A DNA stretch of 64,000 bases from NCBI GenBank assembly GCA_022818135.1, contig JAFMSR010000003.1, positions 10,460,915 through 10,524,914 on the forward strand, read 5' to 3'. This document shows positions 1 to 10,691 of this stretch, in pieces (within the stretch, counting starts at the first letter, position 1; the number at the start of each line of letters is the position of its first letter). The position numbers were made by a program, and so were the translations under genes. The notes under the pieces are model-generated. The model made no database searches. It had not been told where the DNA came from and saw only the letters and a program-made list of their open reading frames with translations. The stretch is from Saxidomus purpurata. Lineage: Eukaryota > Mollusca > Bivalvia > Venerida > Veneridae.

Positions 1-247
1 ATAAAATGTCTAGCTATTTTTATCTGCTTGTTGAAACTATTGAAGGTATTAACTTATTTTCCGAGATGACATTGACATTGAGAGGCTGTCAATTAACCAA
101 TACTCATTTTCTGAACGTTACTGACTCTCCCATCGCTTTCCATCATTTGTAATACATACACATATGTGTGTTGCTACTCCACGGGCATTTTACCTTACAG
201 GTTACAGCTCATGTTAACTTGAAAACATTTCTGATTATTACATACAG

Positions 248-430
248 CTTGAACAAATGGACATGTACTTGCTTAAAACAGAAGATGATGACCATGAGAT
301 GATAAGAAAAGCGCTGAAGATGAAAAAGAAAGCAATTAAAAATGACATTACTGAAAACAAGAATGTCGATATTCCTACAACAGAACTTGAAGAGTTGTTG
401 GAGAAGACAGATCAAGCAATTACTATAGAG
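248..430 (+). CDS. RNF213-like gene A, exon (acidic/basic helical segment)
   Basis: Internal exon of 61 codons, phase 0 at both ends. It is bounded by 'ttacatacag' before position 248 and 'gttatt' after 430. The translation begins LEQMDMYLLKTEDDDHEM, runs through a Lys-rich helix (KALKMKKKAIK) and ends ELEELLEKTDQAITIE. It has no recognisable domain by itself. I assign it to gene A because its phase chains with the next exon at 6678 and its charged helical composition resembles that exon. The donor GTTATT is weak, so the 3' boundary is less sure. The 6.2-kb intron that follows is filled with transposons. Upstream exons, including the AAA core expected in this family, lie outside the window. 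Confidence 0.5.
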
Positions 431-899
431 GTTATTATTTATTCTGTCTGCTTTTCGTTTTACATGAAATAAGCATTATCGTACGTGCAAATCGCACGAC
501 AGTCTAGCAAATTAGACATTACCAACATGCAGGTAAAAATGAATATATTGTAACAATTTTAAGTTCAATATCTAATGAATGTACATATATTATTATCATC
601 TATTTCAGTATGCATGTATATGCATAACAAACATGGTATCACAGTCATGAACATTTAAAAATGACGTGTATTTGGAAGTAAAACTGTTGATTAAAAACAT
701 TTTCAATATATAAATAGATAATAAAATAGACAGATAAAATTAACAATGTCATACGCATCTATACTAAGAATGACACAAAAGAGAAGAAACCTCTTATTTC
801 CATTGTGGTCCTTTACATAGAACTGTAAACTTAGAGAGGCATGACCCTAAACATATGATGAAATTGATATTAAAGATTATGAAAAAAGATATCTGTCTT

Positions 900-1278
900 G
901 ATAATTTTATATTAAAATTACTGTTTAACAAACATTTTTTACAGCTACAAAAATCAGTGGTTTAGACACTATTAACATCAAACAAATATTCTTTAACCTG
1001 AGTCTTGAATCAAATCATCTTAGTATTACATTTTAAAGAACTTGGTAGATTATTCCATAATTTACATCCTGTATAAGCAAAATATTTCACACCAAAAGAG
1101 CCAAGTTTAGGAAAAGCAAAACATCCATCATTACTAAGTCTGGTGCCATAAGAATGTACAGAATCTTGTCGGGTACAAACTGTTTACTCATGTAATTTGG
1201 ACTGAGACCATGTTTAATTTTAAATACATTACACAATATGATTTGGTTTACCCTTTTATAGACTAGCAACCAGTTTAA
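900..1278 (-). mobile_element. CR1/Jockey-type LINE, 3' part of reverse transcriptase (decayed)
   Basis: Minus-strand reading shows the post-RT tail common to CR1/L2/Jockey elements: NWLLVYKRVNQIILCNVFKI, then KHGLSPNYMS, then in another frame FPKLGSFGVKYFAYTGCKLW and NNLPSSLK. An in-frame stop after 'KCNTKMI' and a frame change show it is dead. The reading ends at a TAA at 962-964. At 1278 it is interrupted by the TTAA transposon. The same LINE resumes at 5154, so this is the 3' half of one old insertion. Subfamily is not resolved. Confidence 0.8.
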
Positions 1279-1805
1279 GGTAGTTCGCGCTGTTCCTCGG
1301 CCAAAATAAAATTTCATCAGATTGACCTGAAACTTGTAAGGATTACACCTGAAGTAACGACCGTTACGGAACCACATTTTTTATATAATTTTGACATCGG
1401 CTACTTAGCAACAGAATGACGTAAAGACGCCACCTAGCGACACAGTCTGTGTTAGTGCTGTATCGTGCGTTTTTCTTAATAACTCGGCTCCGAAATATCC
1501 TAAACTGAAAATTTAAAATGTGCTGTTTAGAAAGTAATAATCTCTCTGGATTGGTATATTTCAATGTATTGAACTAACGTGTTTGTACATTTCGCAGGTA
1601 GACAAACGACGTCCAAACGTCATCAAGCGGACGTTTTTTGGCGTACAAATGTTCGCATAAATGTGAATTTAGCCAATACGCCCTTGTAAAAGTCTTTAAA
1701 AATTAACAATGCATCCAACGAGCATTTATCTACAAAATTAGCCAAAAATACTTATACCCTTTCGGCTTACTTTTTGCAGTATTCGTGCGCCTTTTATGTC
1801 ACTGT
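1279..1805 (+). repeat. Left long inverted arm of the TTAA transposon
   Basis: Pairs with 4628-5149 in reverse complement. Shared landmarks include 'cctcggccaaaataaa', 'gattacacctgaagtaacga', 'cgccacctagcgacac', 'acgacgtccaaacgt', 'caatgcatccaacgagca' and 'ctttcggcttactttt'. Similarity fades near 1805, after 'gcgccttttatgtcactg'. Confidence 0.88.
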
Positions 1806-2310
1806 ACTCCGTAAAGTGAAAAAAATCTGACGCCGAAATGTCCTTAGGCTGTCGTATTTGCATCTAGATTTTGTCAAATTATGTATGTAGTCCTGGCAGA
1901 AGTCTTTCAAAACTGAACAAAATTTCTTAGAAGATTAATCCATAAAATTGACGAAAATAAATCATGTCGCTTCAGTTTACAGTTTACGTCGACATTTCAG
2001 CAAGAAAAAAATACGTCGCAAATATGTTTCATGTTTAATCTACATGTATGATATTTTATTACTTTTGAAGAAAAGTAGCTGCCAAATTTGATGGAAAAAA
2101 AGAGTATGAAAATAATTTGTATTCCATTTGATAAACATACGATTTCAGCCAGAGCAAATGTATTTCGCGGCGTCGATCGAGAGCACAACTACGAATATGT
2201 GTGAAGTTAATATGTGGTAATAGAAGAATTGAAGAAACAACTAACATATCCTTTTGTTATGTTCCGGATTAGAGAAGAGATTGGTTATTTACGCAACCAT
2301 TTTTAAACTG

Positions 2311-2380
2311 TAGGGGCGGCTTTGTAGTCTAAGGTGTGCTTACTTTTTATTGCTATGCGACTTCGAATCCTGGTAATACA
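2311..2380 (+). repeat. Degenerate tRNA-like SINE head
   Basis: A box-A-like stretch 'ttgtagtctaaggtg' is followed about 40 bp later by the box-B-like 'gacttcgaatcctgg'. The arms do not fold convincingly as a tRNA and no tail is defined, so I read it as an old SINE head. Confidence 0.4.
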
Positions 2381-2559
2381 TTAATTCATATACTATAATC
2401 AGTTCAATATTAGATAGAATAGACTCAACTAGTCAGGAATTGGTTGTTATGAAATGTATCAGTTGCTTAGTTGTGGAACTTATATCCACAGAATTGATAC
2501 ACAAACGTCATTCAACAATACCGCGGTAAACAGCGATTGTTGTTTTGTTTTTAGGGTTA

Positions 2560-2785
2560 AGGCCCGTTTCAAACATAATTTCAGTTTTAATTACAGCCGT
2601 GCAGTTTTCCTAACCATCGTTCCTTGGGAGGACCAGTGCTTGACCCCCATGCTCCTTTAGAAACTGAAACTGAAACTTTCTCACATAAAGAGTAGTGGCT
2701 GGTACGCAGGGCTCGAATCCTAATGAGAGGTGGCAGCGATTTCAAGTCAGTTACTGTAACCACTCGCTAATGGAGGTGATTCGGA
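2560..2785 (-). repeat. tRNA-headed SINE, minus strand
   Basis: On the minus strand the head reads 'gcgagtggttacagtaac', then 'tgacttgaaatcgctgcc', then box B 'ggattcgagccctgcg', followed by the body 'ctttatgtgagaaag'. This order (box A, 'tgacttgaaatc', box B, 'ttctttatgtgag') matches a SINE type I recall as frequent in bivalve genomes. It lies inside the TTAA transposon. Confidence 0.6.
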
Positions 2786-2939
2786 CAATGTCAACTGAAT
2801 AATTCGACCAAACTATCACACAGATGTACATGTACTTATTATTTATTTTAAGTTCTCCGCGATACTTAGTTTCACACAATCGCTCGTGAATGCGTCTTGT
2901 GCACGAGGATTATGTCGATGAGAAATAAATTACAAGGGT

Positions 2940-3080
2940 AGGTGCGGATCAGTGATACAGTGGTTAACGTGCTAGACTAGTAATCCATGGATCGAAGGTT
3001 CGATCTTCCGCTCCTCCACTAGCATAACTAATATCGGTGCTGTACACCGGGCATATTAAAGAACCAGGGGTGTCTCTACA
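2940..3080 (+). repeat. tRNA-headed SINE with a central domain
   Basis: The head is 'ggtgcggatcagtgatacag' and 'tggttaacgtg', with box B 'gaaggttcgatcttccgc'. It continues with the central motif 'atcggtgctgtacaccggg' and 'attaaagaacc'. The same central motif occurs in the longer SINE at 12653, so the two share a module behind different heads. Confidence 0.65.
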
Positions 3081-3084
3081 ACGT

Positions 3085-3485
3085 GATAAATTGCAATACG
3101 CGGTACTGTATTGCAATACGTATTGCTATATATTGAGGGTGAATAACTCTTGCAAAAATATACGTTGAAGCATTTACACTTGGTTATAATATGGTAATAA
3201 AGTAATGAATCATTCCTTGTGAAAAATAATAAAGTTTATTTGTTTACCTTTTGAGTTTTGAGATCAAATGATATACTGCCCATTATTACTAAGTTACTGT
3301 CTGTCAATGTCGTCACAGAAAAAGCACACACATTATTCAAATGCAAGTTTCAGCTAATAAATGACGGAAAAATTGGTTTTTTTTATTTTTATTAAATACC
3401 GCGGTACGGGGTGAAGCCATACCGGTACGTATAACACGTCTCAAGCAAATTGCAATATACCGGTTTTATTGTGCATACCTTGTAG
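3085..3485. repeat. Palindrome-rich element with 'attgcaatac/taccgcggtac' ends
   Basis: Left side carries 'gcaatacgcggtactg' and 'tattgcaatacgtattgc'. The right side carries 'taccgcggtacgggg', 'ataccggtacgtat' and 'attgcaatataccgg' in opposed orientation. The interior is AT-rich and non-coding. This resembles a small non-autonomous DNA transposon; the superfamily cannot be named and the boundaries are approximate. Confidence 0.35.
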
Positions 3486-3642
3486 TACAAAATCTTCTTA
3501 CGCTGAGTTGTTATGTTCTGTAACCATTTCCATCGTTTATCATAATCAATTGATATTGTATTAATCAGTACAGGTAATAATTTGTTTTATTCAATGTTAA
3601 CGAAACGAAAGGAGTTTACATCAATGATTAAGGGTGATAACT

Positions 3643-3722
3643 GTGTAAGCAGCTTGGTAGCTTTGTCGGTAAGCGGAGGACAGGGGTTCGAATCCATGTC
3701 AGGCTGCATAACTCCATCCTGA
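3643..3722 (+). repeat. tRNA-like SINE head
   Basis: 'agcttggtagctttgtcgg' (box A region) and 'caggggttcgaatccatg' (box B) are spaced like a tRNA. The acceptor arms do not pair cleanly, which argues for a SINE rather than a functional tRNA. Confidence 0.5.
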
Positions 3723-4021
3723 CATAATGATACAGTACAGGAAAAAAGTGTTGATCAAGACTAATTGAACAATACCGAATGAGAATAGTCAATAAAGTAC
3801 TCTTGCGTTTTCAGTCTTTCTTGAATGGGTTAATAATTTAAGTACGCAAATAATTCATATATATCAACATAATATGTTGATACCACCAAATTAATGTTAA
3901 TTTTAAGTGTAGAGTATTTATAATTTCTCGGCCAGTGAGTAACGGTCAATAATTCGTGTAGCATATTTATAAGAAAATGTTTTCCTGATACACATGTCGC
4001 GATAATTGGGGACAAAAATGA

Positions 4022-4095
4022 CAAGTGGCCGGTTAGCTCAGTCGGGAGAGACTTTGCAATGGAAGGTACATGAGTTCGAACCCCGGTCCAGGTTC
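4022..4095 (+). repeat. tRNA-like SINE head
   Basis: 'ggccggttagctcagtcggg' is a near-canonical box A, and 'tgagttcgaaccccggtcc' a near-canonical box B. The intervening anticodon arm is mispaired and the 3' acceptor ends in T-rich sequence, so I call it tRNA-derived repeat and not a tRNA gene. Confidence 0.55.
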
Positions 4096-4627
4096 TTTTT
4101 TTCTCACCGTGTGACATTTGGCGCCTTCCGACTGAATAATTATTTTTCCTATACAAATCTAGCGTACAATCGCTTTCATATACTAAAAATTGCGCCGACT
4201 ATGTTCTTTAAAGGTAGTTCTTGTTTTGCTATATCTTCGTTTATCATAAAAAGTATTGTAACAACGAACATAAGGTTGCTGTATTCAAACCAGCATAATA
4301 ACACGGGAAACGAACTGCTTGGTACTTGAGAAGAAAATGGATACATTGAATATTTTTATTCCATACATTATCTGTAGTACCTGTATAATTGTCAAATACA
4401 TTTACTATTCTGGTAAAATCTAAAGAGCTATTTACGAGGAAGACTTGACTTTGATGTGCAGTCACAGTATGCAGTTTGCGTCGAAATATAAATATAATGG
4501 TAAATAGGATAGTTTTTAGATAATGATATGGCTCAATACTTGTTGAAGACATTATATTAAAAAAAGAAAGTTTTCAGATACTGGCTATATTCGTATGAAT
4601 TGGTGAATTTTTACGTTGAAAGTCGTC

Positions 4628-5149
4628 GGTGACATAAGAAGCGCATCAATACTGAAAAAAGTAAGCCGAAAGTGTATCAAATTGTTTTGCTTATTTTGTA
4701 GATAATTGCTCGTTGGATGCATTGTCAATTTCTGAAAAACTTTTACCAGAGCGTTTTGACTTTATTTACATTTATGCGTAAATATTTACGCCGACAAACG
4801 CCCGACTAATTACGTTTGGACGTCGTTTTCCTACTGACATAATGTACTAAAAATTAATTTATTAATACTTACATATACCAGTCGAGAGAGAATATCACTC
4901 TCTCAACAGCACATTTTGAATTGTTTACGATTATTTTAAGTCGAGTTATATAAGAAAACGCACGACACGGCACGTGTCTAGGCAGTGTCGCTAGGTGGCG
5001 TCTTAACGTCACGTTGTTGCTAGGTAACCGACGTCAAAATGAGATAAAAGTTGTGATTCCGTATCGGTCGTTACTTCAGGTGTAATCCCTCCAAGATTCA
5101 GGTCAATCTGATGAAAGTTTATTTTGGCCGAGGAACAGCGCGAACTCCC
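4628..5149 (-). repeat. Right long inverted arm of the TTAA transposon
   Basis: Reverse complement of 1279-1805 (see the left arm for shared landmarks). It ends at 'gcgcgaactccc', immediately before TGAA. Confidence 0.88.
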
Positions 5150-5153
5150 TGAA

Positions 5154-6550
5154 TACCTTCAAATGCTCTGAAGAAATAATGTGCTCTATGCTCAAGGTTT
5201 AGCACGAAACGTATCAACTTATTTTGAGTGACCTGAAATTTATTTCTCCAAAGTTTAGTTAATCCGTGATACCAAAATGAGCAAGCATAATCAAAATGAC
5301 ATTGAATTAGAGATGTGACTATAATCTTTTTTGTTTGTTCTGTGAGAAAATAACGCTTCCTGTACCAAAATTTAAGTCTTGCACTAGAATATTTTACAAC
5401 AGCATTTGCTATATTATCACACGACCATTTTTATCTAAGGTTTTATCTAAGATGGCACCAAGATACTTGACAGATGAATTTGACTGTATCTAAGTTCCAT
5501 TACAAGAAAGATTTGATGATGCAAACAATATATTCAATTTTACCAAGTTGTTCATTAACCATGAACTTACTTGCTGGAGATCTCATTTCAATAGATGACC
5601 TGTTTTATCTGTAACTAAAATCATTCATACTGAATCATCAGCATATAAAAGTAACTTGATTTCATGACTGCAGACATACGGGTCGTATCGCTTTAATCTT
5701 CGAACGAGGATGATGGACCCAAAAAGCACATGTACGTCAAACAAAAAAGACTGCACACATGTCATTAACGTATATAAGAAAAAGTAGGAGTCCAAGAATA
5801 GAACCTTGATGTACCCCGCAAGTAACAGTGGATGAAGAAAAATATATTTCGGAGACATCAATAAGTATCTTCAGATCAGATATGTAGGACTTAAACCAAC
5901 GGATAATGTTCTTTCAAAGACCAACAAATTAAAGTTTCCTGATCAGAATAGAATGATCGACAATATCAAAAGCCTTTTGTAGATCCAGTAAAACCATACC
6001 AACAAGGTTACCTTAATCCATATGGAAACATATATAATCTGTAAAATGAGTAAGGCATGTATCTGTTGACATTTAACTCCTGAAACCATATCGAAAGTCA
6101 TAAAGCAAGCTGTTGTCTTTAAGGTAGAATTCCACTTTGTTATAAATTACCCTTACAAACACTTTGTATATAACACAAGTATAGAGACTGGTCTGTTGTT
6201 CCCAATTTCAGTTTTGTCATTTTTCTTGTGCAGGGGAAAAACTCAGATTTAAGATCCTCTGGTACATGTACTACACCTTGAATCAAAGACAGATTTATAA
6301 CTTGAGTTAAAGGCCTAGAAATTAAAGAAGAACCATCAACAACAAACTTGGCATGAATACCATCTAAACATGTGGCCTTATTCGTACTGAGTGTATTCAA
6401 ATATTTGAGTACTTTGTTTTCTGAAACAAGAGAAAAAGAAACACTATCCCTTGATATCCTTTGGCAGAGTAAAAAAATAGTCCTTGCCAAATTTAAATGA
6501 TGGAAGAGGTAACCTTAAAACAAGATTTAGATACATAAATAGACCTAAGA
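5154..6550 (-). mobile_element. CR1/Jockey-type LINE, 5' part of reverse transcriptase (decayed)
   Basis: Minus-strand pieces in several frames reconstruct the order of an RT. Near 6420-6140 there are SENKVLKYLNTLSTNKAT, DGIHAKFVVDGSSLISRPL and LTQVINLSLIQG. Near 5840-5770 there is CGVHQGSILGLLLFLIYVND. Near 5640 there is the catalytic-loop remnant LLLYADDSV, and near 5280-5180 FWYHGLTKLW. Frameshifts and stops make it a pseudogene. The 3' half lies at 900-1278, beyond the TTAA transposon. No endonuclease is visible, and the 5' edge near 6550 is approximate. Confidence 0.78.
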
Positions 6551-6564
6551 GTATGTGTTAGAAT

Positions 6565-8080
6565 GTTGCATTGCATACGAAGGATATCGGTCTAGTTCTA
6601 ATAGTTGTTCGTCTGTCCGTTACAAAAGTAGAGAGAAATGCTCGTTTTAAGTTATAACAACCTATTACTATTTTAAGAAAGAACACAGAAAGCAAGACTA
6701 CATTAGTAAAAAGGAAGAAATACGAAAGCAGAAGGAAGAAATACAAACGAAGAATGAGGAGATGCAGAAAATGACTGAGGAAATACAGAAAAAGAATGAG
6801 GAGGTAAATGAGAAGAATGAGGAGATACAAAAAAAGGATGATACGATACAGAAGAAGACTGAGGAGATACAGAATAAGGATGAGACGATACAGGAGAAAA
6901 CTGAGGAGATACAGAAAAAGGATAAGACGATACAGGAAAAGACTGAGGAAATACAGAAGAAGGATAAGACGATACAGAAGGACATTGAGGAGATACAGAA
7001 GAAAAATGAGGAGGTACATAAGAAGAATGAGGAGATACAGAAAAGGAAAGAGGAGGTACATGAGAAGACTGAGGAGATACAGAAGAAGGATAATACGATA
7101 CAGGAAAAGACTGAGGAGATACAAAAGAAGGAGGAGACGATACAGGAGAAGATTGAGGAGATACAGAAAAAAAATGAGGAGGTACATAAAAGGGATGAGG
7201 AGATACAAAAAATAAAAGAGGAGGTACATCAGAAAACTGGGGAGATACAGAAAATAAAAGAGGAGGTACATGAGAAGAACAAGGAGATACGGAAGAAGGA
7301 TAAGACGATACAGGAGAAGACTGAGGAGATACAGACGAAGGATAAGACGATACAGGAGAAGACGGAGGAGATACAGAAAATGGATAAGACGATACAGGAG
7401 AAGATTGAGGAGATACAGAAGAATACTGATGAGATACAAAAGAAGGATAAGACGATACAGGAGATGACTGAGGAGATACAGAAGAACGATGAGACGACCC
7501 AGGAGAAGATTGAGGAGATACAGAGACAGTTTAAGACTCCTGACTCGGAGCAAAACAAATCATTGGAAAAGGTGATTATACTTATAACAGTATGTACAAG
7601 TCCGAGTTTAATTCGGCTCAGCGTATTTTCTATTTAATGATTTCAAAACAATCGACGAACTGTAAATGTAACATTTCAAGAATACAGCAAAAAATGTTAG
7701 TCACTGTAAGCTCAGTCCGAAAAAGGGGACTCTCTAAAAAGTCCTAAAAATGATATTCATACTTTTAGAAACAATATATTATCATAAATAACACGCGAAA
7801 AATAAGTTGACTAACAGTTTTGAACGAGAATAATATGATTTAAAATGAGGGATCACTAGTTTGGTTGTCTTCGTTAACTTGTCTTGTTATTGAATAAAAG
7901 GAGTGACATAAACGATTTGAAAGTAAATCAGAGGGATCTAGCCGAAAGCCCAAAGAATCAGAACTTAGCAGAAAACATCATTTGAGTTATCATTGCTATT
8001 TTGACACAGACAATTGGTTGCACCGCCTGTATACAAAGTGTACTTCTTCGGTTTAGGAATACACTTATTTTTTTAAAAAC
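6565..8080 (+). repeat. Copy 1 of an exon-containing tandem segmental duplication
   Basis: Matches 8920-9700. Shared sequence precedes the exon ('ggatatcggtctagttct', 'tgtctgtccgttacaaaa'), covers the exon start ('actacattagtaa', 'gaaatac'), and follows it in the intron ('agggatctagc', 'gcagaaaacatcatttga'). Copy 1 is longer because of the repeat expansion inside its exon. Confidence 0.8.
6678..7571 (+). CDS. RNF213-like gene A, heptad-repeat helical exon (paralogue of 9037-9177)
   Basis: 298 codons, phase 0 on both sides, after 'ctattttaag' and before 'gtgatt'. Residues 1-18 (KEHRKQDYISKKEE...) and the tail (FKTPDSEQNKSLEK) are unique. Between them lie about 37 seven-residue units, mostly paired as a 14-residue/42-bp module such as EEIQKKDKTIQEKT or EEIQKKNEEVHEKN. 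The segment is extremely rich in Glu, Lys and Gln, with one Ile or Val per heptad. That can form a long helix: a coiled coil, or a charged single helix because the second hydrophobic position is missing. The repeat has no stops in several other frames, so the Arg-rich and Leu-rich readings there are shadows. The role is probably a spacer or oligomerisation segment upstream of the E3 module (inference). Confidence 0.7.
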
Positions 8081-8919
8081 AGTTGTTTTCCCTTCTTTTA
8101 TATTGATGTATTTCTAGCGATACCAACCATTTTGAAACAAATGAGTCTCGGTTGGATATTTTACAGACCAGAACAAACAATTTGATATATTTAGATCATT
8201 ATTTACCGACGTAGACCGGCTGTCTGTGCGACTGTCTGTGTGTATGTCTGTCTTCTCACACTTTACCTTGTGTTTTTGATATAGGTGACATTCTTCGCTG
8301 CATCTTTTAAAACCTTCGTCAAAATAGGTAGTTGGTCAACTTGGGTCAAAATCGTTGTCACCATGTCAAATCATTGGAAAAACGTGTATGCAACAGAGGC
8401 TTCATGTATTTTAGATCTTCATATAACTTTGTAAGAATGAGTTTCTTGATGGAATATAGGTCGAGGTGATTATAGCTCGTCAGTTCAAAAACTAGGTCAC
8501 CGGATGAATAATAGGAAAACACCCAAAGCCCTGCAGAAAATGCAATTCAAATAAGAGAATGGCGTTTAAAATGAATGTAATTACGTCCTGCCAAGCTCAA
8601 CGAACCGAACTATGTTCATTGTGAGTGAAAAAAATATTGCTAGAAAACAAAAACTAGAAAAGTACAAAATTGCACTTAAAAAACTTAAAAATGTACTTGT
8701 TTTACTGGCATGCTTTATGTTATTCCATTTAATTAGTATTATAGTTCATGTTGCATATAAATAATGATAAGATACAGACCACATCAAATGGTATGCGCTG
8801 AATTTAAACTAATGTAACGTCTCATTGATAGACTGCCATGGACTCGTGTCTCTTCATATATTTGTCTTTAAATGAGTTCATGTCTCTTTACATATCTATG
8901 TCTTTGAATGTTGGAAATT

Positions 8920-9700
8920 TTGCAGTGTCTTACGACGGATATCGGTCTAGTTCTGGTCCTTCTCGAAACGATAGCTTTGTAAGTTGTTTGTCTGTCCGTT
9001 ACAAAAAGAGCTGTCATAACCTCTTATTATATTTAGAAACAACACAGAAAGGAAGACTACATTAGTAAGAAGGAAGAAAAACGTAAGCAGAAGGAAGAAA
9101 TACAGAAAAAGAATCGTGAGATACTGACACAGTACCTAACTAAGTTGATTTCTGACATGAAGAAACCTGTTGAATCGGTAATAATATTCGAGTATCCACA
9201 AGCCCGAAGAAAATTCATCGTATCACTTTGCTTATTAGTTTTCGCTTTAAGTTGTTTTAAAACAAACGAAGAACTCCTGTCTATCTAATATCAAATATAA
9301 ATGTTACATTTAAGGAACATAAAAATTGACTCAACTGAGCAATTTCTCTGTCGTCCGTCTGTCCATTTAGCCGCTTGTAATTCATCTCATCATCTTTATT
9401 TGAGCCCTAATATTACTTTTCCTAAAATGTTAAGTTAACGCTTAAAACACACACAAAAAAATGAATTGCACAAAAATCAAGAAACATAAGGTTTAAATAA
9501 GCATTTTAAGTTCTCTCATAATTCCGGAATTATTCTGCAGCCAATTTTCACTTATTTTTGAAATCAGGCCAATAAAAATTTAATCGGAAGGATCTAGCAA
9601 AGCCGGAATTCCAAGAATTAGATCTTTGCAGAAAACATCATTTGAATAATCATTACTATTTCGCGTGGAACAATTTTGTTGCGTCGCTTAAAAACAGTTT
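8920..9700 (+). repeat. Copy 2 of the exon-containing tandem segmental duplication
   Basis: Partner of 6565-8080, with the same flanking intron landmarks. It lacks the repeat expansion, so it probably preserves the ancestral exon length. Confidence 0.8.
9037..9177 (+). CDS. RNF213-like gene A, short paralogous helical exon
   Basis: 47 codons, phase 0 at both ends, after 'ttatatttag' and before 'gtaata'. It starts KQHRKEDYISKKEEKRKQKE, nearly the same as the start of the 6678 exon, and contains one heptad pair (EEIQKKNREI). It then diverges to LTQYLTKLISDMKKPVES. Being symmetric, it can be included or skipped without shifting frame, as can its paralogue. Whether both are spliced into one mRNA or used alternatively is not visible. 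Confidence 0.65.
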
Positions 9701-9883
9701 GTATTCTTATGTGAATGTGAATGAACAATCTTGATAGTGAGCCTAAATGGACAAGACTATTATAGTAACAAATTTAAAACCTAGATAAAAAAGTCACAAT
9801 CATTATACATCGGTTATCTCACAGTAATGTTCAATTACACGTTAATCTGCTTAACACTGTTCTTGTGGAAATATTGATTTCAG

Positions 9884-9925
9884 CTCAAACATTTATATGA
9901 CATGGAAAGAGAAATGGTACAAATG
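9884..9925 (+). CDS. RNF213-like gene A, 14-codon microexon
   Basis: Begins after 'tattgatttcag' and stops at a consensus donor 'gtaagt'. It encodes LKHLYDMEREMVQM in phase 0, continuing the helical character of the previous exons. The match to both splice consensuses is good; support comes only from phase and context. Confidence 0.6.
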
Positions 9926-10031
9926 GTAAGTAAATATAAATATTGCATTGTTCATTTGGTGCTCAATTCCGTTGCTCTTCATGTTTTAAGTAGCATATAT
10001 AATCTTAATATCAGCTTGATCATAATTTCAG

Positions 10032-10070
10032 AAACAGATACTGCGAACATTTGCAAAATCAAAAAGACAA
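10032..10070 (+). CDS. RNF213-like gene A, candidate 13-codon microexon
   Basis: 'tcataatttcag' precedes it, and the possible donor 'gtgata' follows. It encodes KQILRTFAKSKRQ in phase 0, which joins VQM in front and FIYKDD behind without a stop. The donor is weak, so this exon may be absent from the mRNA; skipping it also keeps frame. Confidence 0.42.
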
Positions 10071-10691
10071 GTGATAAAATGATAATTATAAACTAATAAA
10101 CATGACGTCAGGTGTCGATCAACTGATTTTCATACGAATCGAAATTGGACTTAACATACGGCAAATAAATGCACGTGGAAAATGTTTGAACGGATTCTTT
10201 TGTTATAAATACTACGACATCAACAAAAGGGGGAGGTTATCGTATCATTTGCGTCATATTAATTATGAGGGTACATCAAAAGGTCCCTGACGTAGCCAAA
10301 TTAGTTCATCTTGACCTGAAGGTTAAGTATTGAGATCAATAGAGGCCACACTATTCGCTGGATCTTAATGAAAATTTGAAAATTATGCATATTGATTTAT
10401 TTTCTTAATATTACGCAATGTGACATATATTATTTTGAAAACTAATATCTGATAATAAAAGTCTCAAGCATTAAACATTTTTGATGTTGTTAAGTAAATC
10501 TGATACATGCAATACCAGATTTAAGAATCATACCCAGATTTACAACATTTTTGTGCAAACACAAAGTTCAGCTTTACAGAATTGTAATATTAACGTGACG
10601 TACAAAACGTTTAATACTCAGTTAAAATGGTACCGGTTTTACATTTGCATCTATATTTTCCATATTATTATAATGCTGTGTATGACGACAG

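Larger units (their letters stand above)
1279..5149. mobile_element. TTAA-target DNA transposon with ~525-bp inverted ends (piggyBac-like, non-autonomous)
   Basis: About 3.87 kb inserted inside a LINE. The left flank is TTAA (1275-1278) and the right flank TGAA (5150-5153), a one-base-decayed TTAA duplication. The outermost inverted bases are GGTAGTTCGCGCTG on the left and GGGAGTTCGCGCTG on the right. The inverted arms (1279-~1805 and ~4628-5149) stay alignable for over 500 bp. The interior has no transposase frame; it holds several SINE heads and palindromic sequence. TTAA duplication is the known signature of piggyBac-type transposases; the family name is inference because no enzyme is present. 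Both strands of the LINE read up to the boundaries, which fixes the ends. Confidence 0.8.

Noticed and set aside
4022..4095. Functional tRNA gene
   Set aside because: Boxes A and B are good but the anticodon and acceptor arms do not pair; tRNA-derived repeat is more likely. The same applies to 3643, 12653 and 30640.
6558..7558. Leu-rich and Ser/Cys-rich minus-strand frames and Arg-rich plus-strand frames over the heptad exon
   Set aside because: Stop-free in several frames only because the 42-bp unit lacks stops; the Glu/Lys/Gln frame alone has matching splice phases and a paralogous exon.
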